A stretch of DNA of 53,483 nt from an uncultured Chloroflexota bacterium (GCA_903864435.1 CAIPFY010000190.1:1-53483); one strand, 5' to 3'; shown: positions 7,967 to 16,699, counted from the first letter of the stretch. The notes: generated by a model not told the origin, from the sequence alone. Program-made: numbers and translations.

Positions 7967-9502
7967 TTATCCGCCCCCGCCGCTGAGGACAGCCACCACC
8001 ACACGCGGCGTGATGAACGCCTCGATGAACGCGGCCAGCAGCAGGCCGGGAATCACGATGCCGAGGGCGATCCGCACCGTCTGCCCCACCGCCAGCGTCC
8101 ACCCCTGCCCGACGGTCATGCCTTTGGGCGGGCGGGTGATAATCGCGCCCAAGCGGAAGGAAGCCGCCGCCGCCAGCACGATCACCGGAATTTCGATCAC
8201 GCCATGCGTGAGCAGCCCCGCGTAGAGGAACGTCGGGTTATACCCTGCGATATACACCTGACTGAACAGATAGCCGATCACCGCGTACACCGTTGGTGTG
8301 AGGATGACAGCGGCAATGCCGAAGGTGAAGATGGCGAGGACGAGCGCCGCCAACAGGATGCGCCCGTTCTGCCACACAATGAACAGCAGCGTGCCGGTCG
8401 AAGTGGGGATGGAAGTATAGCGCCCTAGCATGGTGGCGGCCTGATTCATCGAAGCATCCTTCGGCAAATTCAGCTGCCATTCAGGGGCTTGCCCGATGGC
8501 CCAACCCGCCACAAATGCCACCACAAACACCCCCGCCGTAATCCAGATGGCCGGGCCGAGCGCCTTCACCGCCCCGAACACCCCGCCGTACCATTCGCGC
8601 AGGTTGCGGGCAGGCGTGCCACGATTATCCACCGCACGGGTCATGCGCCAGATGTTGCGAAGCACGCTGCGCAGGTTTAACTGGTCAATGGTGCGCCCCA
8701 GCAGTTCTTCGCGGTTGAAGATGCTGTTGCCCAAGCGCAGTAGCAATATCACCGCCACCACCATCCCCACAATGATCGCCCACAGCGCGGTGATTCCGCG
8801 TGGCGAATCCGTATCCGGCGCGAGGAACATCACAATGCTTTCCACCTGAATCAGCAGCGTCATCGGGATAACGATGAAACTGGCAAGCAGGTTCGCGGCG
8901 CGGGTGCTGGTCGTCTGGCTGGACACCACCACCGCGCCCGTCACCATCACCAGCGCCTGCACGATGGTCAGCATGACGATCTGCACCACCAGCGCCGGTT
9001 GGGGCCGCCATGCCACCTCGCCCGCCACCAGACTGATGAGATAGACCGCCATCCCGCCAAGGCTGGAGAGCAGCGGCGGAATCATGGCCGCCAGCGTTTT
9101 GCCGATGTACAACTCGGTGTTGGAAAGCGGCGTACTGAGCAGCGGTTCGAGGCTTCGGCGCTCTTTTTCGCCCACAAAGGTTTCGAGCGCGATCACCAGC
9201 GAGATTGAGATGGGGAAGAAGCCGACGATCATAAGCAGGAAGGGGATGGTACGTTCGCCCACCACTTCCGCGCCATAACCGGCCACAAATTCAGCGAAAC
9301 GTCCGGCGACGAACTGCGCGAGAAACGGGAACAGAAAAGTGAGGATGACAATTGGAGCGATAATACGCCAATCGCGGAAACTGTCGCGCACTTCGCGGCG
9401 GGTGATGATGAGCGCATTCCCCATCGTGTGATGTAAACGGGCATGCCAACCGGCATCCGGTGGCAAATTCAGGGTGTCAAGCGGATTAACGCTGATCGTC
9501 AT
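7967..9502 (-). CDS. ABC-2 type exporter permease
   Basis: A 511-residue permease with an N-terminal helix, a large domain and several further membrane segments, resembling the NatB/YhaP ABC-2 group. The block ERRSLEPLLSTPLSNTELYIGKTLAAMIP is the typical ABC-2 signature. The C-terminal part adds a SpoIIM-like arrangement (ILTPTVYAVIGYLFSQV, LLTHGVIEIPVIVLAAAASFRLGAIITRP), so this may be an ABC-2 permease fused to a SpoIIM-like domain. The second ATG (9502) has GAGGG 8 bases upstream and is preferred to 9517. It overlaps the ATPase gene. The substrate is unknown. Confidence 0.85.
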   Translation of the reverse strand: MTISVNPLDTLNLPPDAGWHARLHHTMGNALIITRREVRDSFRDWRIIAPIVILTFLFPFLAQFVAGRFAEFVAGYGAEVVGERTIPFLLMIVGFFPISISLVIALETFVGEKERRSLEPLLSTPLSNTELYIGKTLAAMIPPLLSSLGGMAVYLISLVAGEVAWRPQPALVVQIVMLTIVQALVMVTGAVVVSSQTTSTRAANLLASFIVIPMTLLIQVESIVMFLAPDTDSPRGITALWAIIVGMVVAVILLLRLGNSIFNREELLGRTIDQLNLRSVLRNIWRMTRAVDNRGTPARNLREWYGGVFGAVKALGPAIWITAGVFVVAFVAGWAIGQAPEWQLNLPKDASMNQAATMLGRYTSIPTSTGTLLFIVWQNGRILLAALVLAIFTFGIAAVILTPTVYAVIGYLFSQVYIAGYNPTFLYAGLLTHGVIEIPVIVLAAAASFRLGAIITRPPKGMTVGQGWTLAVGQTVRIALGIVIPGLLLAAFIEAFITPRVVVAVLSGGGG

Positions 9503-10427
9503 TGCCGTAGCCCTCATCTTCCTTCACCACTTGCAAATACACATCTTCCAGCGTGCGCGAAACCGGCGCTAACGTCACCACTTCCACGCCCAATTCGGCA
9601 GCGCGGCGCAGCAGCACGGGGTTGGACTGTTCCGGTTCAGCCACGCGGTAGCGCAGCCAGTTCTCGCCGCTTTCGACCACTGTCACCAGATCGGTCACTT
9701 CGCTCACGAAACCATTCATCGGACGATTGGCACGCAGTTCCATGATCGGATCGCCCACGAATTGGCGGGCAAGCTGCTCGAAAGTGCCATCCGCCACAAT
9801 GCGCCCGGAACGGATGATAGCGATTTTGCTGGCAATCTGCTGTGCTTCGGTCAGGTTGTGGGTGGTGATGAGAAACGTGCGGTCGCCGCGCTGCAATTCC
9901 AGAATCGCGTCGCGCACCTGCTTGGCGCTCAACGGATCCATCGCGGAAGTCGGCTCGTCCAGCAACAGCACCGGCGGGTCGTGCAGCATGGCGCGTACCA
10001 GCGCCAGCTTTTGCTTCATGCCTTTCGAGTAGTCGCCCAACCGCTTATCGAGGGCGAAGGTCAGGCCAAAACGTTCCATCAGTTCCAGCGAACGGCGTTT
10101 GCGATTCGCCGCGCTCATCCGGTACACCCGCCCGAAAAAATCCAGATACTCGATGGCCTTCATACGCTCATACAGGCCGTGCTGTTCGGTCAACACGCCC
10201 ACGCTGGCACGCACATGCTCAGGCTGATCCACCACGCTGTAACCCGCCACCTTCGCCCATCCCGAAGTGGGCGCGAGAATCGAGGTGAGCATACGCACAG
10301 TGGTGGTTTTGCCCGCGCCGTTCGGCCCCAGCAGCGCCACGACGCTGCCCCTCGGCACATTCAACGAAACGCAGTCTACCGCACGAAAATCATCAAACAC
10401 TTTGGTCAGTTCATAGGCTTCAATCAT
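9486..10427 (-). CDS. ABC exporter ATP-binding protein
   Basis: A 313-residue ABC ATPase that energises the adjacent ABC-2 permease. Walker A GPNGAGKTT is at residues 34-42, the signature YSKGMKQKLAL is near residue 134, and Walker B VLLLDEPTSAMDP is near residue 156, followed by the TTHNLTEAQ switch His. The last 100 residues form the regulatory extension common in NatA/CcmA-type exporters. AGGAGG lies 6 bases before the ATG. The palindrome GCTCA-CTAGCC-TGAGC just upstream (10445-10460) could be an operator. It overlaps the permease start by 17 bases. Confidence 0.93.
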   Translation of the reverse strand: MIEAYELTKVFDDFRAVDCVSLNVPRGSVVALLGPNGAGKTTTVRMLTSILAPTSGWAKVAGYSVVDQPEHVRASVGVLTEQHGLYERMKAIEYLDFFGRVYRMSAANRKRRSLELMERFGLTFALDKRLGDYSKGMKQKLALVRAMLHDPPVLLLDEPTSAMDPLSAKQVRDAILELQRGDRTFLITTHNLTEAQQIASKIAIIRSGRIVADGTFEQLARQFVGDPIMELRANRPMNGFVSEVTDLVTVVESGENWLRYRVAEPEQSNPVLLRRAAELGVEVVTLAPVSRTLEDVYLQVVKEDEGYGNDDQR

Positions 10428-10537
10428 GCACCGCCTCCTATCTGGCTCACTAGCCTGAGCAAAACGGTTGTTTCATTATGGCACGTCTTTTTGGAACGCG
10501 GCGCTTAAGATTCGATGAAGGCCGACCGATAGGCGTG

Positions 10538-10572
10538 AATCAAACGGGCGCGGTTGTCATTACCGCGCCCGT
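10538..10572 (-). terminator. Rho-independent terminator of the lgt operon
   Basis: A perfect 10-bp stem, ACGGGCGCGG/CCGCGCCCGT, lies just downstream of the lgt stop. On the minus strand it is followed by TTTGATT. Confidence 0.75.
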
Positions 10573-10596
10573 AAGGATACAAAGAGCAGAAAACGC

Positions 10597-11496
10597 TTAC
10601 TGCGGTGCAGCGGCCTGCGCTTCTTCGGAAGGCTGCGGAACGGGTGCGCCTGCACGATGCCGGTATAGGAAGTACAGCAGCGAAGCCACAAAAGCCAACG
10701 CGCACACCACCTGCGAGAAGTTCACGCCGGCCACCTGCGTCACATCTACGCGCAGGAATTCGAGTACGAAACGAATGGCGCTGTACTGCATCACATAGAA
10801 CAGAAACACATCGCCGGACAGCAAACTGCTGCGATAGCGCTGGTAAATGTTGAGCAGCACGATGAAGGCCAGCAAGCTCCATAGCGATTCGTACAGGAAC
10901 AGCGGGTGGAACAGGGTGACATCCACCGGGTAATCAATCGTGCTGGTGTACGGCGCGACGCGGCTGGCAGACTGAATGGTGATGCCCCACGGGAGCGAAG
11001 TCACGCTGCCATACAGTTCCTGATTGATGTAGTTCGCCCAACGACCAATCGCCTGCCCCATCGGCAGCGCAATCCCCGCGATATCCAGCCACGGCAGCAT
11101 TTGCAACTTGTTGCGGCGCATGTAGATATACGCGCCGAGGAAACCGCCGATGATCGCACCGAAAATGCTCAGGCCGCCCGACCAGATGGCAATCGCGCCA
11201 CTCTGAAGGTCAAAGAAGTTCGACAGAAACCAGCCCGTATCGCGGCAAATATCAGTGGCGGCAGCGGTCGCGCAGCCCGCCGTGAGCGAAACGGGCGGGA
11301 AGAACACGAACCACAGACGAGCGAGAATGATGCCCGGAATGATCGCCCACGTCAACGCGCCCCAGATGTGTTCCGGGTCTTTCCCATCGCGCTTGGCAAG
11401 CCGCGACGCGACTCCCGCCGCGATGAGCATGGCAAGCACGATAATGATGCCGTAAAAACGAATTTGAAATGATCCTAACGTAATGCCCGGTTCCAT
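10597..11496 (-). CDS. lgt: Prolipoprotein diacylglyceryl transferase
   Basis: A 299-residue inner-membrane enzyme that moves a diacylglyceryl group from phosphatidylglycerol to the lipobox cysteine of prolipoproteins. Seven membrane segments are expected. The N-terminal FQIRFYGIIIVLAML and the Lgt signature GQAIGRWANYINQELYG near residue 150 are clear. The C-terminal RFVLEFLRVD is also conserved. The short C-terminal tail (PVPQPSEEAQAAAPQ) is Pro/Ala-rich. It lies 15 bases behind a phospholipid-synthesis gene, with AGAGG upstream of its ATG, so the two form an envelope-lipid operon. Confidence 0.95.
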   Translation of the reverse strand: MEPGITLGSFQIRFYGIIIVLAMLIAAGVASRLAKRDGKDPEHIWGALTWAIIPGIILARLWFVFFPPVSLTAGCATAAATDICRDTGWFLSNFFDLQSGAIAIWSGGLSIFGAIIGGFLGAYIYMRRNKLQMLPWLDIAGIALPMGQAIGRWANYINQELYGSVTSLPWGITIQSASRVAPYTSTIDYPVDVTLFHPLFLYESLWSLLAFIVLLNIYQRYRSSLLSGDVFLFYVMQYSAIRFVLEFLRVDVTQVAGVNFSQVVCALAFVASLLYFLYRHRAGAPVPQPSEEAQAAAPQ

Positions 11497-11511
11497 ATTG
11501 AACAGACCTCT

Positions 11512-12111
11512 CTAGTATTCAGTATTGCGGTACACATACCACATGCGTTGTAAAGCGGTGAAATTCGTGCCAACCGCCAGCACCCACAGCCCCAGCGGCA
11601 TAAGCAGCGGAAGCAGCAGTACGGTGAGAATGATAATCACTCTCGCAAAACGGTCAAGCAGACCAACTTTCACCGACAGTCCAGCTTCCCCGGCGCGAGC
11701 GCGGACATAACTGACCGCGAAACCGCCCGTAAGTGCCGCCAGACACAACAGCATGTAGCCAAACTCATTCTGAATGGCAAAATGATAACTCAATCCTCCA
11801 AAAATTAAAGCGTCTGCATAGCGATCTAAGGTGGAATCCAGAATACCGCCAAATTTGCCTGTGCGCCCCATCGCCCGCGCCACCGCGCCATCCACCGCAT
11901 CCAGCGGCAGGCCGAGCAGCAAAATGATGCCCCCCAGTTGGTACTGCCCCTGCGCGATCACGAAGGCGGCCACCGCCACCACGACGAAGCCGGCGACCGT
12001 GACCATATCCGGGTGAACGCCCAGCCGCCACAAGGTGCTGCCAATGACCGCCATATAATCGCGGAATTGTATGCGTACCCATTCGGTAAAAATAAATTGC
12101 TGATTGGACAT
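11512..12111 (-). CDS. CDP-alcohol phosphatidyltransferase family protein
   Basis: A 199-residue membrane enzyme of the CDP-alcohol phosphotransferase family, which joins a CDP-activated lipid and an alcohol. The full catalytic signature D-G-x2-A-R-x8-G-x3-D-x3-D is visible as DGAVARAMGRTGKFGGILDSTLDRYAD, starting near residue 77, and about six membrane segments surround it. The sequence resembles PgsA/PIP-synthase-like members; the actual alcohol (glycerol phosphate, inositol phosphate or another) cannot be decided. GAGG stands 6 bases before the ATG. The tRNA-Pro gene is divergent upstream and lgt follows. Confidence 0.9.
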   Translation of the reverse strand: MSNQQFIFTEWVRIQFRDYMAVIGSTLWRLGVHPDMVTVAGFVVVAVAAFVIAQGQYQLGGIILLLGLPLDAVDGAVARAMGRTGKFGGILDSTLDRYADALIFGGLSYHFAIQNEFGYMLLCLAALTGGFAVSYVRARAGEAGLSVKVGLLDRFARVIIILTVLLLPLLMPLGLWVLAVGTNFTALQRMWYVYRNTEY

Positions 12112-12182
12112 GACTTACCTCATTCAGCGATTGACCGGAAAGCGTTTGCCTACGGAGTTTTCCGAATTGTATAACCCCGCAC

Positions 12183-12211
12183 TTGCTATTAGGAGGCTTT
12201 TCTTGTATATT
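12183..12211 (+). promoter_or_regulatory. Promoter of tRNA-Pro
   Basis: TTGCTA (12183-12188) and TATATT (12206-12211) are 17 bases apart, and the tRNA starts 10 bases after the -10 box. The architecture matches the tRNA-Cys promoter in this window. Confidence 0.7.
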
Positions 12212-12221
12212 TCCCAATGTC

Positions 12222-12295
<74 letters not shown>

Positions 12296-12306
12296 CAAGC
12301 AGTTTG

Positions 12307-12332
12307 CCCGCCGTACCCGACGGCGGGTTTTT
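12307..12332 (+). terminator. Rho-independent terminator of tRNA-Pro
   Basis: CCCGCCGT/ACGGCGGG, an 8-bp stem with loop ACCCG, is followed by TTTTT. Confidence 0.85.
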
Positions 12333-12369
12333 ATTTCCCCCAACATCCCCGGCGCACACTACCGATGCG

Positions 12370-12732
12370 CTAGAGCGCCTGTACCATCTCGGCTACTTTG
12401 TCATAATCCGCAGGCTTGCGAATATAGGTGATGCCCAGACTGTGCAGTTGGTCGGGATCAGGGTTTTCGCCCGCAGTCAGCAGGAAAAACGGGCGCATAT
12501 CCCCCTGCGAACGCAAATGTTGCGCCAGATCAATCCCGTTCACATCCGCCAACCACAAATCGAGAAATACAGCCTTCGCGGCGCGGTAATCCGGTGTATC
12601 TAACAGCGCGAGCGTTTGTGAACGCGCATCGCCGATGGGAAGCACATCAATACCACGAGAAGAAAGTCCGAGGTTAAACAGGAAAGTTTCGGTTTCGTCG
12701 TCTTCGACGTAGATGACCGTAAATGCGCCCAT
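12370..12732 (-). CDS. Single-domain response regulator (receiver domain only)
   Basis: A 120-residue CheY-like receiver. The acidic pair is in VIYVEDDETE (residues 10-12). The phosphoacceptor Asp is in AVFLDLWLADVNG near residue 58, the conserved Thr in FLLTAG, and the Lys in YIRKPADY. There is no output domain, so it works by protein contact or as a phosphorelay intermediate. No histidine kinase is adjacent; the PAS kinase at the far end of the window is too distant to assume a pair. The gene is alone and its upstream region is AT-rich, with TATAAA near 12757 as a possible -10. Confidence 0.88.
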   Translation of the reverse strand: MGAFTVIYVEDDETETFLFNLGLSSRGIDVLPIGDARSQTLALLDTPDYRAAKAVFLDLWLADVNGIDLAQHLRSQGDMRPFFLLTAGENPDPDQLHSLGITYIRKPADYDKVAEMVQAL

Positions 12733-12912
12733 AATTCCATATCAGCGATTAATTGAGTATGTTACAGTTTATACAACATTCACAACATTCGGCCTATAGG
12801 CAAGTGTGAAAAGTTAGAGAATAAATACCGAAACACCCCTTCTGTTTAAAATATAAAATTCTGTCGGAACTCATTCGCTCGAAAAGCAGTCCATCCGGTT
12901 GCGTTGACATGA

Positions 12913-12936
12913 ACAGAGGGCGCTGCCGCCCTCTGT
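12913..12936 (-). terminator. Hairpin downstream of etfA
   Basis: A perfect 10-bp stem, ACAGAGGGCG/CGCCCTCTGT, with a 4-base loop lies 20 bases beyond the etfA stop. It has no strong U tract, so it may be a weak terminator or an RNA-stabilising hairpin. Confidence 0.5.
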
Positions 12937-12957
12937 GGTAGTGAACGCTGGAACAGC

Positions 12958-13998
12958 CTATTTACCCAACCGCTTCTTGAGTTCGGCGGTCAGCGCGGGG
13001 ACAATCTTGTACAGGTCGCCCACCAGCCCGTAACGCGCCAGTTTGAAAATGGGCGCTTCCGCATCCTTGTTGATCGCCACGATCACTTTGCTCGTCCGCA
13101 TACCGGCCTGATGCTGGATCGCGCCGGAAATCCCGCAGGCGATATACAGATCAGGTGCGACGGTCTTGCCGGTCTGTCCGACCTGATGCGCGTAAGGAAT
13201 ATAGCCCGCGTCCACCGCAGCACGGCTGGCACCGATGGCCGCGCCGAGCGTATCAGCTAACGGCTGGAGCGTGTTCTGGAAGCCGTCCTGCGCTTTCCAG
13301 ACGGCGGCATCCGCCACGCCAGCCGGCGCATCGGCGGGATTGTTCGCCATCGCACGACCGCCGCTAACGATGATCGCCGCGTCCGTCAGGTTCACCGTCC
13401 CCACTTCTTCCTCGAAGCGTTCGATCTTGGTGGCAATGTCGGCTTCCGCCAGCACAGGCGGCACGCTGACCACTTCGGCCTGCGCCGCCGCGTCCGGTTG
13501 CTGCGCCTTGAACGCACGTCCGCGCAGCGCCACAAACTGCACCGCGCCCGCCGTCCCCACCGCTTCGCTCAACACCTTGCCCGAATACACCGGGCGCACA
13601 GCCTTCAACGCGCCGTCCGGTTGCGCTTCTAGCGACGAGACTTCGGTCAGCAAGCCGGCATTGGTATCGGCTGCGGCTGCGGCCAACAGTTCACGGGCGC
13701 GTGCCGTACCGATGGCCAGCACAGCCTTCGGCGCGTGTTCTTGCACCAGTTTGGAAACGAGCGCGGCATACGGTTCCAGCCGGAAACCGGCCAGCGTCGC
13801 ATCCTCGCACACGATCACCTTGTCCGCGCCATAAGCCGCCGCTTCGGAAGCCAGCGCGGAGGCGTGTTCGCCGAAAACCAGCGCCGTAACCGGAACGCTC
13901 CATGCAGCGGCGAGTTCTTTCGCCGCACCGAGCGCCTCCCAACTACTGCTGATGGCTTTTCCGTTAAAGGTTTCGATCCAGACAAAGACCGCGCTCAT
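12958..13998 (-). CDS. etfA: Electron transfer flavoprotein alpha subunit
   Basis: A 346-residue EtfA. The C-terminal FAD domain has the full family signature LYIACGISGAIQHQAGMRTS, followed by IVAINKDAEAPIFKLARYGLVGDL. The N-terminal half is the Rossmann-like domain that pairs with EtfB. With EtfB it carries electrons from acyl-CoA dehydrogenases to a membrane quinone reductase or another acceptor. Its ATG overlaps the etfB stop by four bases (ATGA). No ETF-quinone oxidoreductase gene is in the window, but an acyl-CoA dehydrogenase under what looks like the same operator lies at 33980-35140. Confidence 0.95.
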   Translation of the reverse strand: MSAVFVWIETFNGKAISSSWEALGAAKELAAAWSVPVTALVFGEHASALASEAAAYGADKVIVCEDATLAGFRLEPYAALVSKLVQEHAPKAVLAIGTARARELLAAAAADTNAGLLTEVSSLEAQPDGALKAVRPVYSGKVLSEAVGTAGAVQFVALRGRAFKAQQPDAAAQAEVVSVPPVLAEADIATKIERFEEEVGTVNLTDAAIIVSGGRAMANNPADAPAGVADAAVWKAQDGFQNTLQPLADTLGAAIGASRAAVDAGYIPYAHQVGQTGKTVAPDLYIACGISGAIQHQAGMRTSKVIVAINKDAEAPIFKLARYGLVGDLYKIVPALTAELKKRLGK

Positions 13999-14774
13999 AG
14001 TACCTTCTCCTCCAGCAGCCGATCCACCAGCTTGACGGCCATTTCTTCCGGCGATCCTTCGATCATCTCCACCTTGCCCTCACGCGGGGGCAGGTTCATG
14101 AAACGGGCGACGCGGGTCTGCGCGGCAGGCAGCGCCACGCCCAGATCAGCCAGTGACCACACCGGAATCACGGCCTTCGATGCTTTACGGATGCCAATGA
14201 ACGACGGATAACGCGGCTCGTTAATGTCCTTCATCACACTGATGACAGCGGGCAACTGGCTGGTGACAATTTGCTTGCCCTCCTCCAGCAACCGTTCCAC
14301 CTTGATCGTTTTGGCGGCATAGTCCACCGCGAGGATTTTGGACACGTAGCTCAACATCGTCCAACCCAGTTTGCGGGCGGTCTGATAGATGTGCTGATCG
14401 GTGCCGACATCCACGCTCTCTTTGCCAAAGATGACCAGATCAACCGCGCCCACCTTCTGCACAGCGGCAGCGGCGGCGGTGGCATAGGCGAGGCTGTCGC
14501 TGTTTTCCAGCGCCCCGTCCCACACGCGAACGGCTTCATCCAGCCCCATCGCCAGACTGTGCTTGAGCGACTCGTTGTGCATTTCCGCGCCAATGCTGAT
14601 GACGGTGGTTTTGCCGCCCGCGTTCTTGGCCTGCACAATGGCTTCTTCCAGCGCGTACTCATCCCACGGATTGACAACCGTCGCCGCGTCACCCCATGTG
14701 ACGGCTCCGGCAGCCGAGACTTCGACCTTCGCAGTCGTGTCCGGCGTGCTGCGTGTAAAGACTACAACATGCAC
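13995..14774 (-). CDS. etfB: Electron transfer flavoprotein beta subunit
   Basis: A 259-residue EtfB containing the nucleotide-binding and partner-recognition elements: WDEYALEEAIVQAKNAGG near residue 37, DLVIFGKESVDVGTDQ, and the family signature region LPAVISVMKDINEPRYPSFIGIRKA. It forms the ETF heterodimer with EtfA. The start is a GTG at 14774 (the track writes M); GAGGAGG lies 8 bases before it. An 8+8-bp palindrome about 80 bases upstream is a candidate operator. Confidence 0.95.
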   Translation of the reverse strand: MHVVVFTRSTPDTTAKVEVSAAGAVTWGDAATVVNPWDEYALEEAIVQAKNAGGKTTVISIGAEMHNESLKHSLAMGLDEAVRVWDGALENSDSLAYATAAAAAVQKVGAVDLVIFGKESVDVGTDQHIYQTARKLGWTMLSYVSKILAVDYAAKTIKVERLLEEGKQIVTSQLPAVISVMKDINEPRYPSFIGIRKASKAVIPVWSLADLGVALPAAQTRVARFMNLPPREGKVEMIEGSPEEMAVKLVDRLLEEKVL

Positions 14775-15028
14775 GATAATAACCTCCTCGTTTCGGGCAA
14801 AACACCGTTTTTGCAGAAAGGCTGATTCTCATTCTACAGAAAATCGAACTAAAAATCGAATCTGTATTCGATTAATTGTGTCTGTATCCTCTATTTAGCA
14901 TTTCGATTCAATCAAGCATATAAAAATTTGTTCACAAAGCATGATATTAAAGGCCAGTGCTATATCGTTAGTTATGTTATTTTCTTACACTGGATACATC
15001 GTTTTTCATTCGTTCAAAAAGGATCAAG
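14775..15028. promoter_or_regulatory. AT-rich divergent intergenic region between etfBA and a secreted-protein gene
   Basis: This 254-base region is markedly more AT-rich than the genes around it and must hold two divergent promoters. It carries several ATCGAA/TTCGAT half-sites: AAATCGAACT near 14842, the full palindrome at 14854-14873, and TTTCGATTCAATC near 14902. I cannot fix the promoters with confidence. Confidence 0.55.
14854..14873. promoter_or_regulatory. Candidate repressor operator upstream of etfBA
   Basis: AATCGAATCTGTATTCGATT is a perfect 8-bp inverted repeat with a 4-base spacer. It matches the palindrome at the acyl-CoA dehydrogenase promoter (35157-35176) at 16 of 20 positions, which suggests one shared transcription factor, probably TetR-like given the fatty-acid-type target genes. 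Confidence 0.65.
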
Positions 15029-15676
15029 ATGATGAATAAGCGATTACGGCTATTACTCTTTGTAGGCATGCTGGTCGGGCTGGCGATGCTGGTCATACCA
15101 GCCAATGCCCAACGTTGTGAGGATTATGGAACCTGCACACCTGTCCCGCCGCCACAGATCATTGAAGTCCCGTCTGGGCCGATCTTCGGTGATGACGGAC
15201 GCTTGAACCCCGAACCTGCCGAATACTATACGGTCTACTGCCAGAACAACGTGGTGGAAATCATCCGTGCGGTGCCGCAGCCCAGTGCGCTCGTCGCCAG
15301 CATCGCCATTCAGCAATTGGTTTCGCTAGGTGAAGGAGGCCACGTCACGGTAAGCGGCGTCACGGCAACCAAGTATGGCGACACCATCTCGCTGAATGGC
15401 GGCGGCGGCAACGCGGGAAGCTCCGGGCCGAAGAACTTCAGCCTGTCGCAGTGCATCGCACGCAATGGCCCGCTGCCCCCGCCGCCGCCGCCCCCCCAAC
15501 CGCCCCCGCCCACCGCCACGCTGGAGCCGATGCCTGAAGGCGGCTTGTCCCAGCAAGCGATGGCGCTGATGAGGACGGCTTCGGGCGGGTGCTGCTGGTT
15601 TGGGATGGTGTTGCCTGCTGGAACCATCGGCCTCGCCTTCCGGCGCTGGCGGCGGCGGTTGCGCGGGCAGCGTTAA
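15029..15676 (+). CDS. Secreted or membrane-anchored proline-rich protein of unknown function
   Basis: A 215-residue protein with a signal peptide (MMNKRLRLLLFVGMLVGLAMLVIPANAQ, cleavage expected after ANA), a central domain with no recognisable family (CEDYGTCTPVPPPQ, YYTVYCQNNVVEIIRAVPQ), a run of prolines near residues 150-170, and a C-terminal hydrophobic stretch (GGCCWFGMVLPAGTIGLAF) ending in RRWRRRLRGQR. That end looks like a membrane anchor with a positive cytoplasmic tail, or a sorting signal. Four Cys in the mature part may form disulfides. It is transcribed divergently from etfBA, with AAGGA before its ATG. Confidence 0.75.
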   Translation: MMNKRLRLLLFVGMLVGLAMLVIPANAQRCEDYGTCTPVPPPQIIEVPSGPIFGDDGRLNPEPAEYYTVYCQNNVVEIIRAVPQPSALVASIAIQQLVSLGEGGHVTVSGVTATKYGDTISLNGGGGNAGSSGPKNFSLSQCIARNGPLPPPPPPPQPPPPTATLEPMPEGGLSQQAMALMRTASGGCCWFGMVLPAGTIGLAFRRWRRRLRGQR

Positions 15677-15682
15677 ACCGCA

Positions 15683-16102
15683 CTACTTTTGGCGGCGCTT
15701 CGGCTTTTCCAGCGGAGCGCCGTCATCGTCCACCACTTCTGCCATTTCGCCATCTGCCAACCGGATATAGCGGGCATCCCGTTTGGGCTTCTCTAGCACG
15801 TCCTCATCATCAATCTGCGTGTCTGCATCCGGCACTTGCACCCCGCGCACCGTTTCGGCAGACTGCACATTGGGAATCTGCACGAAACGCCGATCGCCCA
15901 CCGAGAAAGCGCGAACATCAGATGCCGACGGCAGAGGCGGTTTGCCCAACAGCACAATCAACAGCGCCACGATCATGCCCGGAAACCATCCCATCAGAGT
16001 CAGTACCCCGACCAGCAGCATTGTCCCACAGCCGTGATCCGCTACCGCGAAAGGCGGAAACAGCACCGCCAACACGACTCTCCAGAGTTGACCAGCCGAC
16101 AT
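15683..16102 (-). CDS. YqaE/Pmp3-like small membrane protein with a hydrophilic C-terminal tail
   Basis: The first 52 residues match the Pmp3/YqaE proteolipid family: LAVLFPPFAVADHGCGTMLLVGVLTLMGWFPGMIVALLIV, two membrane helices around a Gly-Cys-Gly turn. Family members are usually about 55 residues. This one is 139 and carries a charged tail (DADTQIDDEDVLEKPKRD, GAPLEKPKRRQK) with a repeated LEKPKR element. Pmp3-type proteins influence membrane potential and stress tolerance. It follows two pentapeptide-repeat genes closely, with GAGGGGG before its ATG, so it is probably the last gene of their operon. Confidence 0.75.
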   Translation of the reverse strand: MSAGQLWRVVLAVLFPPFAVADHGCGTMLLVGVLTLMGWFPGMIVALLIVLLGKPPLPSASDVRAFSVGDRRFVQIPNVQSAETVRGVQVPDADTQIDDEDVLEKPKRDARYIRLADGEMAEVVDDDGAPLEKPKRRQK

Positions 16103-16114
16103 ATCTACCCCCTC

Positions 16115-16699
16115 TCAATCCACAAACTGCGGATGCTGCGGATCGGTGAAGCGGTTTAGGTCGCCCTGCGGCGACCAGCATTCCCCGTCCGGCAGTACCG
16201 TGCGTTCGTCAAAGCGCGTTTCAAACAGCAGCACGCCCGCCAACCGCGTCCGGTGCAGGTTCGCGCCGCGCAAATCGGCCTGCCACAGGTTCGCGCCGCG
16301 CAAGTCCGCGTCGGTCAGATGCGCCTCCGCCAGCTGTGCCACCGCCAGATAAGCACGCTGTAAATCGGCCTCCCGCAAATCCGCGCCGGTCAGAATCACC
16401 TCGCGCATATTGGCGTCCGTCAGGATGGCGCGGTGCAGGTTCGCGCCGCGCAAGTTGGTTTGCCCCAGATACGCCCGCGCCAGATGCGCCCGCACCAGAT
16501 GTGCGCCTTCCAGATCGGCCTTTGCCAGCGCCACACCGCGCAAATCTGCGCCTTCCAACCGGATACCGCGCAGCGACCCATCGCGGAACCAGCCTTTTGA
16601 TCGGAGCTTTTCAACCGCCTTCAGCGCACGGCGGTTCTCGCTACTTCCCATCTGCTCAATGAGTGCCGTTTTTGACGCACCAAATAGATTCTTGAACAT
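16115..16699 (-). CDS. Pentapeptide-repeat protein
   Basis: A 194-residue protein whose residues about 45-165 are tandem A(D/N)LxX pentapeptides (ADLRGVALAKADLEGAHLVR and onward), forming a right-handed quadrilateral beta helix. The N-terminus is a short helical segment (SKTALIEQMGSSENRRALKAVEKL). The C-terminus is a conserved tail, TVLPDGECWSPQGDLNRFTD, also found in the next gene upstream. I use the second ATG (16699) because AAGG lies 8 bases before it, while the ATG at 16717 has no ribosome binding site. It may be a protein-binding scaffold or a gyrase-interacting factor; function unknown. Confidence 0.8.
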   Translation of the reverse strand: MFKNLFGASKTALIEQMGSSENRRALKAVEKLRSKGWFRDGSLRGIRLEGADLRGVALAKADLEGAHLVRAHLARAYLGQTNLRGANLHRAILTDANMREVILTGADLREADLQRAYLAVAQLAEAHLTDADLRGANLWQADLRGANLHRTRLAGVLLFETRFDERTVLPDGECWSPQGDLNRFTDPQHPQFVD

